The notes: generated from the sequence alone by a model not told the origin. 18,460 nucleotides of DNA from Pelagophyceae sp. CCMP2097 (GCA_026770575.1 MU657500.1:11595-30054); one strand, 5' to 3'. Shown: positions 1-9,463, counted from the first letter of the stretch. Translations and numbers: made by a program.

Positions 1-40
1 ATGCCAAATGCTCTGTGAGAGCAGGGAAGGACGCGCTGAT

Positions 41-293
41 GTGGTGCCACGGACACCCACTGACGTGGACACGCTCGCGACAAATGTGGACACGTGCACC
101 CCCAATGTGGACAGGCTCCCCACTTATATGAACCCCCGTTCGACGAGGCATCCTCATGTGAACAGCCGGGTAACTAATGTGGTCCAAGTTTTTTGCGATA
201 GACACTATTGAGCTCCTCCGGATTTGATGTGCGACCAACGCCTACTAATGTGCATTTGTCTCCACATCCTTTGACACTGCCAGTGATGTCAAC
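41..293. repeat. Degenerate 21-bp-period repeat (AATGTGGAC-like)
   Basis: A GTGGAC-like core recurs at 65, 86, 107 and 128 (as ATGAAC), exactly 21 bp apart. After a 9-bp phase slip it recurs at 158 (GTGAAC) and 179 (GTGGTC), and again at 229 and 250, each pair 21 bp apart. Looser copies lie at 41 and 288. The usual context is AATGTGGAC followed by about 12 variable bases. Because 21 is a multiple of three, the array also reads as seven-residue peptide repeats in a 67-codon ORF at 8-211. I see no other support for a protein, so I read this as a decayed minisatellite or the end of a mobile element. Confidence 0.55.
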
Positions 294-406
294 AGCGGTG
301 GCTGGGCCCGGCCTTCCTTTTGACTTCTTCTTAACGTTCAAGCCGCGCCGCTGGCCTGCCTCCGGTCGGTAGTCGACGTAACGCTTTCGCAGCTCCGGAC
401 CAGTAG

Positions 407-1519
407 ATGATGCGCCGCGGGGCGGTCCTCGCGGCGATGTCGTGCGTTTCGTGCGGTGCGCAGTACACCATCGGCGTTTCCGTCGACGGCGAGGTCCGGT
501 CCGTCGGCTTTAGCGCGGAAGAAGACCTCATCGAAGTCGCGGCGTTGTTTGTGCAGGCGCAGTGGCCCTTGGCCACTGCCGAGTGCCCCGTTTCAATGGG
601 TGTCGTGCCGGCGCGGAACTGTGTCACGTGGCACGTCGTCAACGCCATGCTCGCCAAGCTCGCGGCGAACGGCATAGAAGCCGCGCAGGGCGCGGTGGCC
701 TTTGCGCAGTCGAAGCGCTACGGCTGGGCCGGCGCTGGGCGCGCCGCGGGCGACTTTGCGGAGCGGCGCTTCACGGCCGACGACGTCAAAGTCGCGGCCT
801 GGGCTTTAGCCACGGACAAGGTCTCGCAGCACGGCTACGACCGCGCCTATTGGCGCTACCTCCCGCCGGCGGATAAAGCCAACGTGGCTATCTTGGAGCT
901 CGGGGCCGGCGCCGGCGGCTCGGCGAAGATGTGGCGCCGACTTTACCCGACTGCGTTGATAGTCGCTCTAACCGCCCAAGAGGCCGACGAATTCCCCGAC
1001 TTTAACGGGGCAGCGTTCGACGACGGAGTCCTCGGCGACGACCTTTTGACGATGATTGTTGGGGACTGTTCCAGCGTCGAAGACCTCCGCAAGTGCGCCG
1101 CCGCGACGGACGGCTACGACCTCGTCGTGGACGACGCGTCGCACATGCCCGACCACCAACTTTTGGCCTTTGCAGTTCTCTTCCCAAGCGTCAAGCCGGG
1201 CGGCGCATACATCATCGAAGACGTGGAGACTTCGTTCTGGCGCCGCGATCAAGGCCTCTACGGCTATCTCGTCGGCGATACTTCTGTCATCGACGTCTTT
1301 CGCCGGGAAGTGGACGTGGTGAACCGCGAGGTGAACGGGGCGGAATCGCAGTTTGGCTTTGACGTCGAAATCGAATCCATAATCTTCGCTTCAAACGCCA
1401 TCATCGTCACAAGAGCACTTCAAGCAGACGCCCAGCACTTTTCGCAAAGGAAGTACCTCTACGCTGACAGGACAATACCGCAATCGGCAAAGCCCGAGCG
1501 GACCTGGACAATACAATGA
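407..1519 (+). CDS. SAM-dependent methyltransferase, MycE/CmcI-like, probably secretory
   Basis: This is an intact single-exon ORF of 370 codons. Residues 1-20 resemble a short signal peptide (basic start, then Val-Leu-Ala-Ala-Met-Ser-Cys). The N-terminal ~130 residues match nothing I recognise. A class I methyltransferase fold follows: motif I is ELGAGAGG near residues 164-171, a VVDDASH segment lies at 240-246, and IIEDVETSFW at 269-278. The paired DDxSH and ED(V/L)xTS motifs typify the MycE/CmcI group of O-methyltransferases and hydroxylase-like relatives. In that group acidic residues bind a metal and the His acts in catalysis; substrates are often sugar hydroxyls. The substrate here cannot be read from sequence, though a leader would suit a Golgi or secreted sugar O-methyltransferase. 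The ATG at 407 was chosen because it gives the leader; I see no in-frame upstream alternative. Confidence 0.8.
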   Translation: MMRRGAVLAAMSCVSCGAQYTIGVSVDGEVRSVGFSAEEDLIEVAALFVQAQWPLATAECPVSMGVVPARNCVTWHVVNAMLAKLAANGIEAAQGAVAFAQSKRYGWAGAGRAAGDFAERRFTADDVKVAAWALATDKVSQHGYDRAYWRYLPPADKANVAILELGAGAGGSAKMWRRLYPTALIVALTAQEADEFPDFNGAAFDDGVLGDDLLTMIVGDCSSVEDLRKCAAATDGYDLVVDDASHMPDHQLLAFAVLFPSVKPGGAYIIEDVETSFWRRDQGLYGYLVGDTSVIDVFRREVDVVNREVNGAESQFGFDVEIESIIFASNAIIVTRALQADAQHFSQRKYLYADRTIPQSAKPERTWTIQ

Positions 1520-1990
1520 CGTCTCCGACTGTCTCCGAGACCTGTAACTTTGGATGAGTGGAGCACCGCACGTGGCTTGGTGTTCCTCTAGACGTTGCGT
1601 CGGATGGACACGTCGATGGTGCGCGCGCTCTCGACGCCGTTTCGAGCCGCGCGTAGTCGTCCAAAGGCACGAGCAGCGACGAGACGGGCTCTCCGAGACG
1701 GGCGCGACGCTCGAGGCCGCACCGTCGTTACCAAAACGCCGTACACCACCTCGGTGCGCGTCGAGGACGCCGCGCCGCCCGGCAACGTGAAACTCCTTTA
1801 CCTCGAACTCGTTGGGGTCGGCCGGCCTCGGCGCCTCGACGAACCCCATCGGCTAACATCTTAAGGCGTCTGTCTGTGCGTCCGAGTGCACCGCCGGGAG
1901 CCCCACCCCGAGACGCCCGTCTCCGTTGGACCCTTTACCGAGTCACCTTCAATCGATCGCCGACTTGCCTCGGAAGAAGGCGGCGGCGTG
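1520..1990. other. Intergenic region between methyltransferase and lepA
   Basis: No gene here can be supported. A 152-codon minus-strand ORF (1849 to 1391) overlaps the methyltransferase 3' end, and an 89-codon plus-strand ORF lies at 1595-1864. Both are rich in Arg and Ala and show no family motif, as expected of chance ORFs in GC-rich DNA. The last ~130 bases are probably the 5' leader of lepA. The in-frame ATG at 1886 could extend lepA by 35 residues, but that stretch has no leader character, so I excluded it. Confidence 0.5.
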
Positions 1991-4380
1991 ATGGTGCTCA
2001 TGCTGAGAAGACTGGCGCTGTTGTTGGCGGCGGCGGAGGCGCTTTCGCCGGCGCGGTCGCGGATTACGATGGACCTGCAGCAGCCGACGGACCGGAAACT
2101 GATCCGCAACTTTGCAATCATTGCGCACATCGATCACGGAAAGTCGACTCTTGCAGACCGAATGCTCGAGCTCACGGGCACAGTGCGTATTCGAACACTT
2201 ATAGTTCTCTGTCGACTGAGAAGTAGGTGGCGAATCGGGACATGAAGGCGCAGCTCCTCGACTCGATGGATTTAGAGCGGGAGCGTGGCATCACGATCAA
2301 GCTCAACGCGGCCCGAATGGCCTACGTCGCAGACGACGGCATCGAGTACACGCTGAACTTGATCGACACGCCGGGCCACGTCGACTTCTCCTACGAGGTG
2401 CGTTCCTTCCTATAGACCGGCATGGGATCCCTGACGCTTCGTATAGGTCTCCCGGTCCTTGGCGGCGTGCGAGGGCGCTCTGCTGGTGGTAGACGCGGCG
2501 CAGGGCGTGCAGGCGCAGACGCTGGCGAACGTTTACTTGGCGATTGAGAACGATTTGGAGATTGTCCCCGTGCTGAACAAAATCGACCTCCCCGCCGCCG
2601 AGCCGGCGCGCGTCGCGGAGGAGATCGAGGCGACGATCGGGTTGGACTGCAGTGACGCTGTTTTAGCGTCGGCCAAGTCTGGGATCGGGATTAGAGAGAT
2701 TCTCGAGGCTATCGTGAAACGCGTGCCCTGCCCGACCACCAACGAGGGAACCGACGTCCCCACGCGCGCCTTGATTTTTGATTCATGCTTCGACGCGTAC
2801 CGCGGCATCATCATCTATTTCCGCGTCGTCGACGGCGCCGGCATCAAGAAGGGGGACAAGGTCAAGTTCCTGGCCACGGGGAAGTCCTTCGAGTGCACCG
2901 AGGTCGGCGTGATGACGCCGACGCGCGTGCCCCTCGAAGACCGCGCTTTGGGCCCGGGCGAGGTGGGCTACATGTGCGCCTCTATCAAATCCGTGGACGA
3001 CGCGCGTGTTGGGGATACGATCACGGTGATCCAACGCGGCGAGGCGGACCGCGTCATCGAGCCCTTACCCGGGTACGCCGAGGCGACACCCATGGTCTAC
3101 GCGGGCCTGTTCCCCGTGGAGCAGGACCAGTACGAGCTGCTTCGGGACGCTTTGGGGAAGCTGAAGCTGAACGACGCGGCTTTGAAGTTTGAGGCGGAAA
3201 ACTCTATCGCCATGGGCTTCGGGTTCCGATGCGGCTTCTTGGGCCTGCTGCACATGGAAATCGTCCAGGAAAGGCTGGAGCGCGAGTACAACGTGGATTT
3301 GGTCATCACGGCGCCGACTGTCGTTTATAAGATTGTGAAGCGGGACAGGAATTCAGAAGCGATGGTCGAAGCTCTCATGTCCCCCGATTTCGACGCGCGC
3401 GTCGCCGCCGATGACCTCCCCGAGGGCGTCGACCTAGCGGACATCATCATCGTCGACAACCCCTCGAAGATGCCCGACAAGGACCGGACGTACCATGTCC
3501 TAGAACCGTTCGTGAAGCTGGAGATCATCGCCCCGTCAGAGTACACGGGCGCCTTGATCGAGCTGGCGCAGGAGCGGCGCGGTTTGCTCGTGGACATTAA
3601 GTACTTGACGCCCACGCGCACGACGATTATTTATGACATGCCTCTAGCCGAGGTCATCACCGACTTCTTCGACCAAGTCAAGTCTCGAACCAAGGGCTAC
3701 GCTTCAATGGAGTACGCCCTCAACGGCTACCGCGACTCCAGGCTCGTCCGCCTGGACGTCAAGATCAACGGCGACCTGGCGCAGCCGCTGAGCACGGTCG
3801 TGCATGAAGACGACGCGCAGGCGCTCGGCCGCGTGCTCGTGCGCAAGTTGAAGGAGGAGATCCCAAAGGCGCAGTTCAAGATCCCCATCCAGGCCTGCAT
3901 CGGCGCCGACATCATCGCGTAAGTGGCGCGTGGGTCAGGAGAACCAAAGAGGGGCGGAAGGTCGGGGGCCTCCACAGTCCCTATACCGCCCGGACCTATA
4001 CGGCCCGCCACGGCCCTATACTGCCCTCTACGGACCTCTACGGTTCGATACGTTGCTGTACGGACCTCCGCGGCCCTCTGAGCGGCCCTCTCTGGTCCGG
4101 CCAGGACGTTTGCGGACTTCTCGCCTCGCAGGTCGGTCCAAATCTCGGCCATGAAGAAGGACGTTCTGGCCAAGTGCTACGGCGGCGACATTTCGCGCAA
4201 GAAGAAGCTGCTGCAGAAGCAAGCGAAGGGCAAGAAGCGCATGAAGATGATGGGCACCGTGAGTCTCTATGAAAATCGGCATACGTTTCGCGTTTTTACC
4301 GGAACCGCACGTAGGTCAACGTGCCGCAGGAGGCCTTCCTCGCCGTGCTCAACCTCCGAGATACCTCGGACAGCAACTGA
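1991..4380 (+). CDS. lepA: Translation factor LepA/EF4 GTPase, probably plastid-targeted
   Basis: Five exons: 1991-2182, 2227-2397, 2447-3918, 4132-4258 and 4315-4380, about 675 residues. Introns are 44, 49, 213 and 56 bp, all GT-AG, and phases agree at every junction. LepA is a ribosome-bound GTPase that acts on stalled or back-translocatable ribosomes. G motifs are AHIDHGKST (45-53), RGITI (84-88), DTPGH (111-115), NKID (165-168) and SAK (196-198). The LepA-specific C-terminus is complete, from the [14 protein letters not shown] segment to [10 protein letters not shown]. Eukaryotic homologues serve plastids (cpLEPA) or mitochondria (GUF1). The insert after NKID ([20 protein letters not shown]) looks plastid/cyanobacterial. 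The first ~20 residues ([19 protein letters not shown]) resemble the ER signal part of a complex-plastid leader, although no clear Phe follows the cleavage point. Starts at 2000 or Met27 are possible; without a leader the protein would be cytosolic. Confidence 0.93.
3981..4080 (+). repeat. Ten-unit 10-bp-period array inside lepA intron 3
   Basis: Ten consecutive 10-bp units fit the consensus CGGACCTNTA (for example CGGACCTATA, CGGCCCTATA, CGGACCTCTA, CTGCCCTCTA) with no indel between 3981 and 4080. All ten begin with C. A shifted remnant continues at 4083. The array fills about half of the 213-bp intron (3919-4131), which has a perfect GTAAGT donor and a CGCAG acceptor. The other three lepA introns are only 44-56 bp, so the array probably accounts for the extra length. 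Confidence 0.85.
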
Positions 4381-4708
4381 GCCGTTGTGGTGTCACTTTT
4401 AACAGAGCGCCGGTTTGTAGTAGACCTGTTCCAAGAGTGAGTGTAGACCTGTTCCAAGAGCAGCTCCGGGCCTGCAACCAAGCATCTCTCCTGGGACGAT
4501 GCGGGCCGCTGAGTGTGACGCCGGTCGAAAACGAGGGTGTCGCAGCGCGGCAGGCCGCAGCGACGAAGAGACGTTTCCGACCGTGTCATCCGAAAATCTT
4601 GTCCGGCCGAAAATGCAGTGTTTTGGGGAAGGCATCGACCTCCGAGGTTGAAAAAGAGGGCGGCCCCTGGCGGTGGGCGGTGGGCCCCCCGTCGAGCGCG
4701 GAGCGGCC
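4381..4708. other. Intergenic region between lepA and the MFS gene
   Basis: This stretch should hold the 3' end of lepA and the promoter of the transporter gene. Apart from the short tandem repeat at 4420-4460 I see no motif I can name. ORFs here are low-complexity and unconvincing. Confidence 0.5.
4420..4460 (+). repeat. Two-copy 23-bp tandem repeat
   Basis: The 18-mer gtagacctgttccaagag occurs identically at 4420-4437 and 4443-4460, a period of 23 bp. It begins 40 bp after the lepA stop codon, so it probably lies in that gene's 3' untranslated region. Confidence 0.85.
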
Positions 4709-7700
4709 ATGTTCGCCGCGCGCGTCCCGACGCAGATCTCACGGCAGGACCTGACGCTGAATTTTGATGATTTCTACAAAGCCGAAAAGGACAGGGGCGC
4801 CGCCTCCCCCCGCCCCAAGACGGCCGTCTGGTCCTACGAGGCCTCGGCGTAACCCACAGGAGCCCCCGGGCCGCGGCGTCCCGCGAAGACGCCCGTTTAA
4901 AAGAGCGCCCACGCGAGCGACGGGCGATTGTTGAAGGCTGGCGCAGGTACGTCTGTGTCTCGTTCCTCTACGCGCTCGGTCAGTCGCTCTACGACATCTT
5001 CCAGTGCGTCTCGCCGCCGCTCACGCCCAGGGATAAATTGCTGCCGGCGGAGGGAAAGCGCGCACACGACGGCTGTGGAGAAAGGAGGAAGCGTCGGGGC
5101 GCGCCCCGCGCGTCCCGAGGCCGCATCAAAGGCGCACCCGCCGTCGCAGGTCGCAGCAGGCGAAGCAGTCGACTCGCGCGGTGATCGAGGCGCGCACCGT
5201 CGACGTCGAGGGCGATGGCTACCTCGCCGCGTGAGTCGACCCCCCTCCCACGTCGTCGACGGCGGGCCTCGCTCGAGCCTCCCCGCGCGCAGGTACATGT
5301 ACGCCATGGCCATGTCTGCGTACCCGTTCGCCAAGGCGCTGAGCTCGCCGTACATTGGCCACCTCTCAGACCGCTGGGGGCGGCGCAAGGTTTTGGTGTG
5401 GACTCTCATCGCCACCGCCGTGTGCCTCCAACTCTGCGGCGTCGCTCAAAGCTACGCCGCGGTCCTCGCCTGCCGCCTGCTCACGGGCTGCGTCGCCAAC
5501 GGCGGCCTCCTCACCGCGCGCGCCACGGACATTGTGACAGACTTGCCGGCGCCCCTCGTCTAAGATGCGACTCTTTTCCGGAAAGTGTGCAAAGTGGGTC
5601 CCCTCACGCGCAACGTAGGCGGCGGACCACGCGCAGCGCACGCGGCTCTTCTCACTGTTCACGACGGCGTGGGCCTTTGCGCGCGTGGCGGCGGCGGCAA
5701 TTGTGCGGCTGACGAGCGTCGACGTCCGAGGCGCGGCCCTGCGTCCGCAGTCTCTTGGGAATAACGGTCGTTCCTGAACGGAGGTGTGAGACGGAGGTGT
5801 GAGCGGCAACAGAGGGAACACCGGGGGGAGACCCGGTGGCCGTCGCACGCGGGAGAGGGGTGATTTTAGAGTGATGACCGTCGTATCGCCAGGCGCGTGC
5901 CGGGCGGCGGCGCTGTGCGAGCTCGCGGCGGCGGCGCTCGCCGCCGTCGCGTTCACGTCGCCCGAGATCGACGCGGCACAGCAGAAGCCCAAGACGAAGA
6001 CGAAGCGCGCCGAAACGTGCGTCTTGTTGGACCGACTTTTTTGCGTCTCGGACGACCCAACGCGAGACACTTTCCAAAAAGCAAAAACCGACCGCGCCTT
6101 GGCAGGGTGAAGCACCCCGTCTCGTTCCGCTCGCTCGCAAAGGACATGCTCGGCGAGCGGCTCGTCCCACCGCGCGGCGTCGAAGATGGGTCAGGGGAAT
6201 CATTCGAGCGAGCGCCACGAGGAACAATCGCAAGAGAAAGTCGCCTCGACGGACCGTTTCTAGGCTCTGATGTTGTTCGTGACGTCGCTGCTGACGCCGC
6301 GGGTGGACGCGGCGGCGTTTGTGAGCAAGCGGTTCGGAGAAGGTCCGGAGGCTGTCGGCGTGCTCAAGGCTCTAGAGGCCGTCTGCGTCGTCCTCGTCTC
6401 GCTGACCCCAGCGCTCCAAGCCAAGCTCGTGGACACGTTCGGCGAGTCCGGCGCCGCTGTGGCCGCGGCGGCGGCGGTGGCCGTGGGGTGGCTTGGGATT
6501 GCGGCGGCGCCGTCCATGCGCGCTCTATACGTCCTCGTCGCCGCGCGGTCTGCCTTCGCCGCGCTCTACGACCCGGCAGCGCGGTCGTTGGTCTGGGCGC
6601 GCGCGCGCGACACGGCGAAGCGCACCGACGCCACGACTGGGTCGCTGGTGGGCCTGCAGCAGTCGCTGAAGGGCGCGTCGCAAGTTTTCGGGTCTTGGCT
6701 CGGCGCCTACGTCACGTCGCTCAGCGTGGCGCTGCCGCTGGGCATCTCCGCGGCGATGATGTTCTGCAACGCGGGGGTCATCCTCTACGAGTGCGTCTGG
6801 CGCGAGGCGATGCGCCGGACGCAAATCGCCGAAGAAGTCCTCCGCATCTCAGCCTCGTCCGACGGCCTCGCGCAGCTCCGCAAGCGAGGCCTCTCTCTCG
6901 AATTCACGAGGCCGCGTGGCTCGGGGTCCGGCGACGGCGGCCACCCGCTGTCGCGCAAGAATAGCGCAAATTCGTCCTCCTCGTCGTTCGCCAGCCCGAT
7001 AGACATGGACGACGACGACGACGGCGCCAACGGTGGCAGCGCGCTGCCGGAGTGGCTCCGCAAGTCGCCGTCGAAGCACCGCCCCGACGAGGAAGACGAA
7101 GATGACGAAGACTCGGACGACGAGTGGCCGCCGGACGAGCCAATCGTCGCAGTCTTCTCCGCCTATGTCGAAAAGCCGGGCGACGGCGGCGCCCAGGGCC
7201 GGCGGCGGTGCTGCTCGAAGCGCGTGCGGCTCGTCTGCCGCGGCGACGCGCTGCAGTGGACGAGCAGCGACGGCCCGCAGGCGTCGAGCATGTCGTCGGC
7301 GGCCGAGTTTCCGCCTTCCGCGTGGCTCAAGGCCGACGCGTTTGAAGAGGTGGACGACGATGTTCGCGTTTCCGACGATGACGCGCGCGTTCACGACGAC
7401 GGCGACGCCACGGCCGACGCGGACGTGGGCCTCCAGGCGCGGTCCGTCGGCGACGTGGCCACGTGGCTGAGGGACCGCGGGCAGGACGCGGCGGCGGCGC
7501 AAATCGTCTCCGCGGGCGTCGACGGCTCGGCCCTCGCGGTTGCAAGCGTCGACGAGCTCCACGAGGCGCTCGGCGGCAACGTCCCGCGCCTCGTCTGTCG
7601 GTCCATCCTCCTCTCGGCCAAGACGGCGTTTGCCGCGGACGGCCCGGACGGCGCGGCCTCCAACGGCGACGGTCCGGCCGGTGGTGATTCGGCCGTGGCG

Positions 7701-8478
7701 CGTTTGGAGCACGAGGCCGGGGGCGGCCTGTCGCCGCGTGGCCGCGCGCAGGCGCTGGCGCTGCGCGACGGCGCCGACGCCGACGCGCCGCGCCTCGTCG
7801 TCGTCGCGCCGCACCGCGCCGCCGTCCAGACGGCGCTCCTCGCCTTTGGGTCGCTCGACAACCGCCCGGCGGCGGCGGCGGGGCAGCGCCGCAGGCGCAA
7901 AAAGCGCGAGGAGCTCGTCCTCTCCGAGCCGGACGACGACGCCACGGACGGCCACCGCCCGGTGCCGATCTTCGTCGCGCACGATGCGGCTCGGCCGCGC
8001 GACCGCGCCGCGACGCGCAAAAAGGCCGGCCTCGTCATCGCAGAGCTCCACCTCGAGTACGGTGCGTCGCAGAAGACGTTGAAAACTCCTCGATGCCGCC
8101 CCGACGCGCCCTCTAGGCGCACAGGTCGACTTTGCGGTGTGCGACCACGCGCGTGCGGCGGTGGCGCGGCGCGAGCGCACGAGGTCGCTGTCGCACGAGT
8201 CCGAGGACCTGCTCAACTTTGGCGGAGACGCGTCGCCCCTCGACGAGGACGAGTCGCGCGCCTCGCTCGCGCGGCGCGTCTACGGCCTCCTGTCGTTCTT
8301 GCGCGCGCGTGCAGAGTCGGACATTGCAGTCGTCGCGGACCAGCACGTCCTCGACGCCCTCGTCTCGGACGCCGCGCGCTCAAAGTCCGCGGCCGTCCGC
8401 AGGCCCTTTGTCGCCGGAGAGCTGCGCGAGCTGCGCGTCGACTTCTTCGCCGGGGCCGACGACGCGCCGTCGTTCTGA
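4709..8478 (+). CDS. MFS transporter fused to SAM-like and histidine-phosphatase-like domains
   Basis: Proposed exons: 4709-4848 (doubtful), 4860-5003, 5150-5230, 5293-5533, 5619 to about 5742, 5893-6016, 6106 to about 6163 or 6178, 6264-8061 and 8117-8478. The first half is a 12-helix-type MFS carrier. It has WRRYVCVSFLYALGQSLYDIF (helix 1), motif A GHLSDRWGRRKV near 5358-5393, and the C-terminal half from 6264 to ~6800. The layout recalls the lysosomal MFSD8/CLN7 group, but the substrate is unknown. The tail holds a Ser-rich and Asp/Glu-rich stretch (6960-7140), a possible PH-like segment (7141-7360), a SAM-like domain (about 7438-7640) and a histidine-phosphatase-like domain (about 7700-8460). 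The last has LSPRGRAQAL and VVAPHRAAVQTALLAF, but LEHEA replaces the RHG motif and VVADQH the VxHG motif, so it is probably inactive. Introns 8062-8116 and 5293-adjacent sites are sound; exons 1, 5 and 7 have uncertain ends. Confidence 0.75.
5778..5803 (+). repeat. 13-bp exact tandem duplication
   Basis: The unit acggaggtgtgag is repeated without a spacer at 5778-5790 and 5791-5803. It lies in the stretch between the exon starting at 5619 and the exon starting at 5893, probably inside an intron of the transporter gene. Each unit contains a GTGTGAG that could pass for a weak splice donor, but neither continues the MFS frame sensibly. Confidence 0.8.
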
Positions 8479-8758
8479 AGCCCACGGCGCGACGAGAGCG
8501 GCCGCCGCGCACCGAGCCGCGCCGCGCAAACCACTGGCTCTCCATGGCCTGGGCGGGCAGGGGACCCGCCAACCCTGTCCCGTTCTTTCTCGTAAAGAGC
8601 GGGTCTGCGAAGCATCAGCACGGGGCGTGTTTCTCAGGGGGGCGGGGCTCTCGAATCATGGACCGGGGCTTCCCTCGAGCGACGGGTTGGCAGCGTCGAG
8701 AATACGTCTCGTTAATAATGTCATTTCCACGCCGCCGTCGGGCGGTTGCCGGGCCGCG
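8479..8758. other. Convergent intergenic region
   Basis: This 280-bp stretch separates the ends of the transporter (+) and the GST (-) and should hold both 3' ends. I see no repeat, RNA gene or recognisable ORF. The transporter's last exon frame stops at 8478. An apparent longer ORF reaching 8801 comes only from reading through the 8062-8116 intron. Confidence 0.6.
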
Positions 8759-9463
8759 TTACTTGAGGTACGCGGCGACGTCGACGCGCGATTCGAGGTA
8801 GGCATTGAGGGTCGGGATGCTGCCGACGGCGTCGACGAGCTTTGCGACTTTTGGGAAAGGTGCTAAAAAGTCGTCGGGGAGCACGTTCAGGCCTTTGATC
8901 GCGTCGACGACTTCAAACAGCGCCACGTCGGCAAAAGAGACGGTGTCGCCCACGAGGTACAAAGAGTCGCCTTCGAGGAGGCGCTCGAAATAACCGCACC
9001 ACTTTTGGAACGGTGCTGCGATCTTGCCCTTGGCAGCGTACTTAGCCAAAGTGTTGCCGTAGCCTCCGAAACCAATCTTCGCCACCGCCAAAGGCATAAA
9101 CGCCGGGTAGAACGCCGAGTTGCGAAACTCCTCGGTCCCGACGACGTAGGAGACGCATTTCGCCTCGGCAGCGGCGCCCTCTGGGCAGAGGCCGGTGGCC
9201 TTGCCGACATAGAACATTGCGGCCGCAGTCTGCGAGACGGCCAACTCGTCCGCGCCGCTGCCGTGGATGACGCAGGGGCACTGGTCAAAGGCCAGCGGCG
9301 ATTTTGCGCCGAGGGCGCTCTGCCTGTATGCGTCGAGGCCTTTTGGGTACGCTAATTTCACGTCCTCAAACGGCGTCCCAGACGCGTGGAACAAGCATCG
9401 CAGCTGCTCGCCGCGCGTCGGCGCGTCAAAGTACAACAGCCGCCACGCCGGAGCCAGGAGCAT
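8759..9463 (-). CDS. Glutathione S-transferase, Tyr-type (sigma/alpha-like)
   Basis: This single-exon ORF encodes 234 residues, a little over the usual 200-220 for cytosolic GSTs. It would conjugate glutathione to electrophiles or reduce peroxides in the cytosol. The N-terminal thioredoxin-like domain has LLYFDAPTRGEQLRCLF, where Tyr11 sits at the catalytic tyrosine position of sigma/alpha/pi enzymes. The following LAVSQTAAAMFYVGKATGL matches the glutathione-binding QSxAIxRYLA region, with Gln-Thr in place of the usual Gln-Ser. The helical C-terminal domain carries SLYLVGDTVSFADVALFEVVD, the conserved buried Asp segment. There is no leader or membrane segment. The start at 9463 puts the first strand at residues 7-12, as is normal. 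It is divergent from the WD40 gene, with 153 bp between the start codons. The exact class is not certain. Confidence 0.88.
   Translation of the reverse strand: MLLAPAWRLLYFDAPTRGEQLRCLFHASGTPFEDVKLAYPKGLDAYRQSALGAKSPLAFDQCPCVIHGSGADELAVSQTAAAMFYVGKATGLCPEGAAAEAKCVSYVVGTEEFRNSAFYPAFMPLAVAKIGFGGYGNTLAKYAAKGKIAAPFQKWCGYFERLLEGDSLYLVGDTVSFADVALFEVVDAIKGLNVLPDDFLAPFPKVAKLVDAVGSIPTLNAYLESRVDVAAYLK

Noticed and set aside
1391..1849. 152-codon minus-strand ORF overlapping the methyltransferase end
   Set aside because: No motif, and about a quarter of it is antisense to a well-supported gene. A short MGFVEAPRPADPNEFEVKEFHVAG start looks protein-like, but the rest does not.
1886..1990. Upstream in-frame ATG for lepA
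   Set aside because: The 35 added residues are polar with no targeting character and would bury the hydrophobic leader. The start at 1991 is simpler.
4041..4052. ggttcgata as a tRNA T-loop
   Set aside because: It is one unit of the 10-bp intron array; no acceptor stem or anticodon arm can be drawn around it.
6849..8216. 455-codon minus-strand ORF opposite the transporter tail
   Set aside because: It is almost pure Arg/Ala/Val low-complexity sequence. The plus strand carries recognisable SAM-like and phosphatase-like sequence.
8479..8801. Extension of the transporter to 8801
   Set aside because: It needs translation through the intron at 8062-8116. The spliced frame gives the expected phosphatase C-terminus and stops at 8478.
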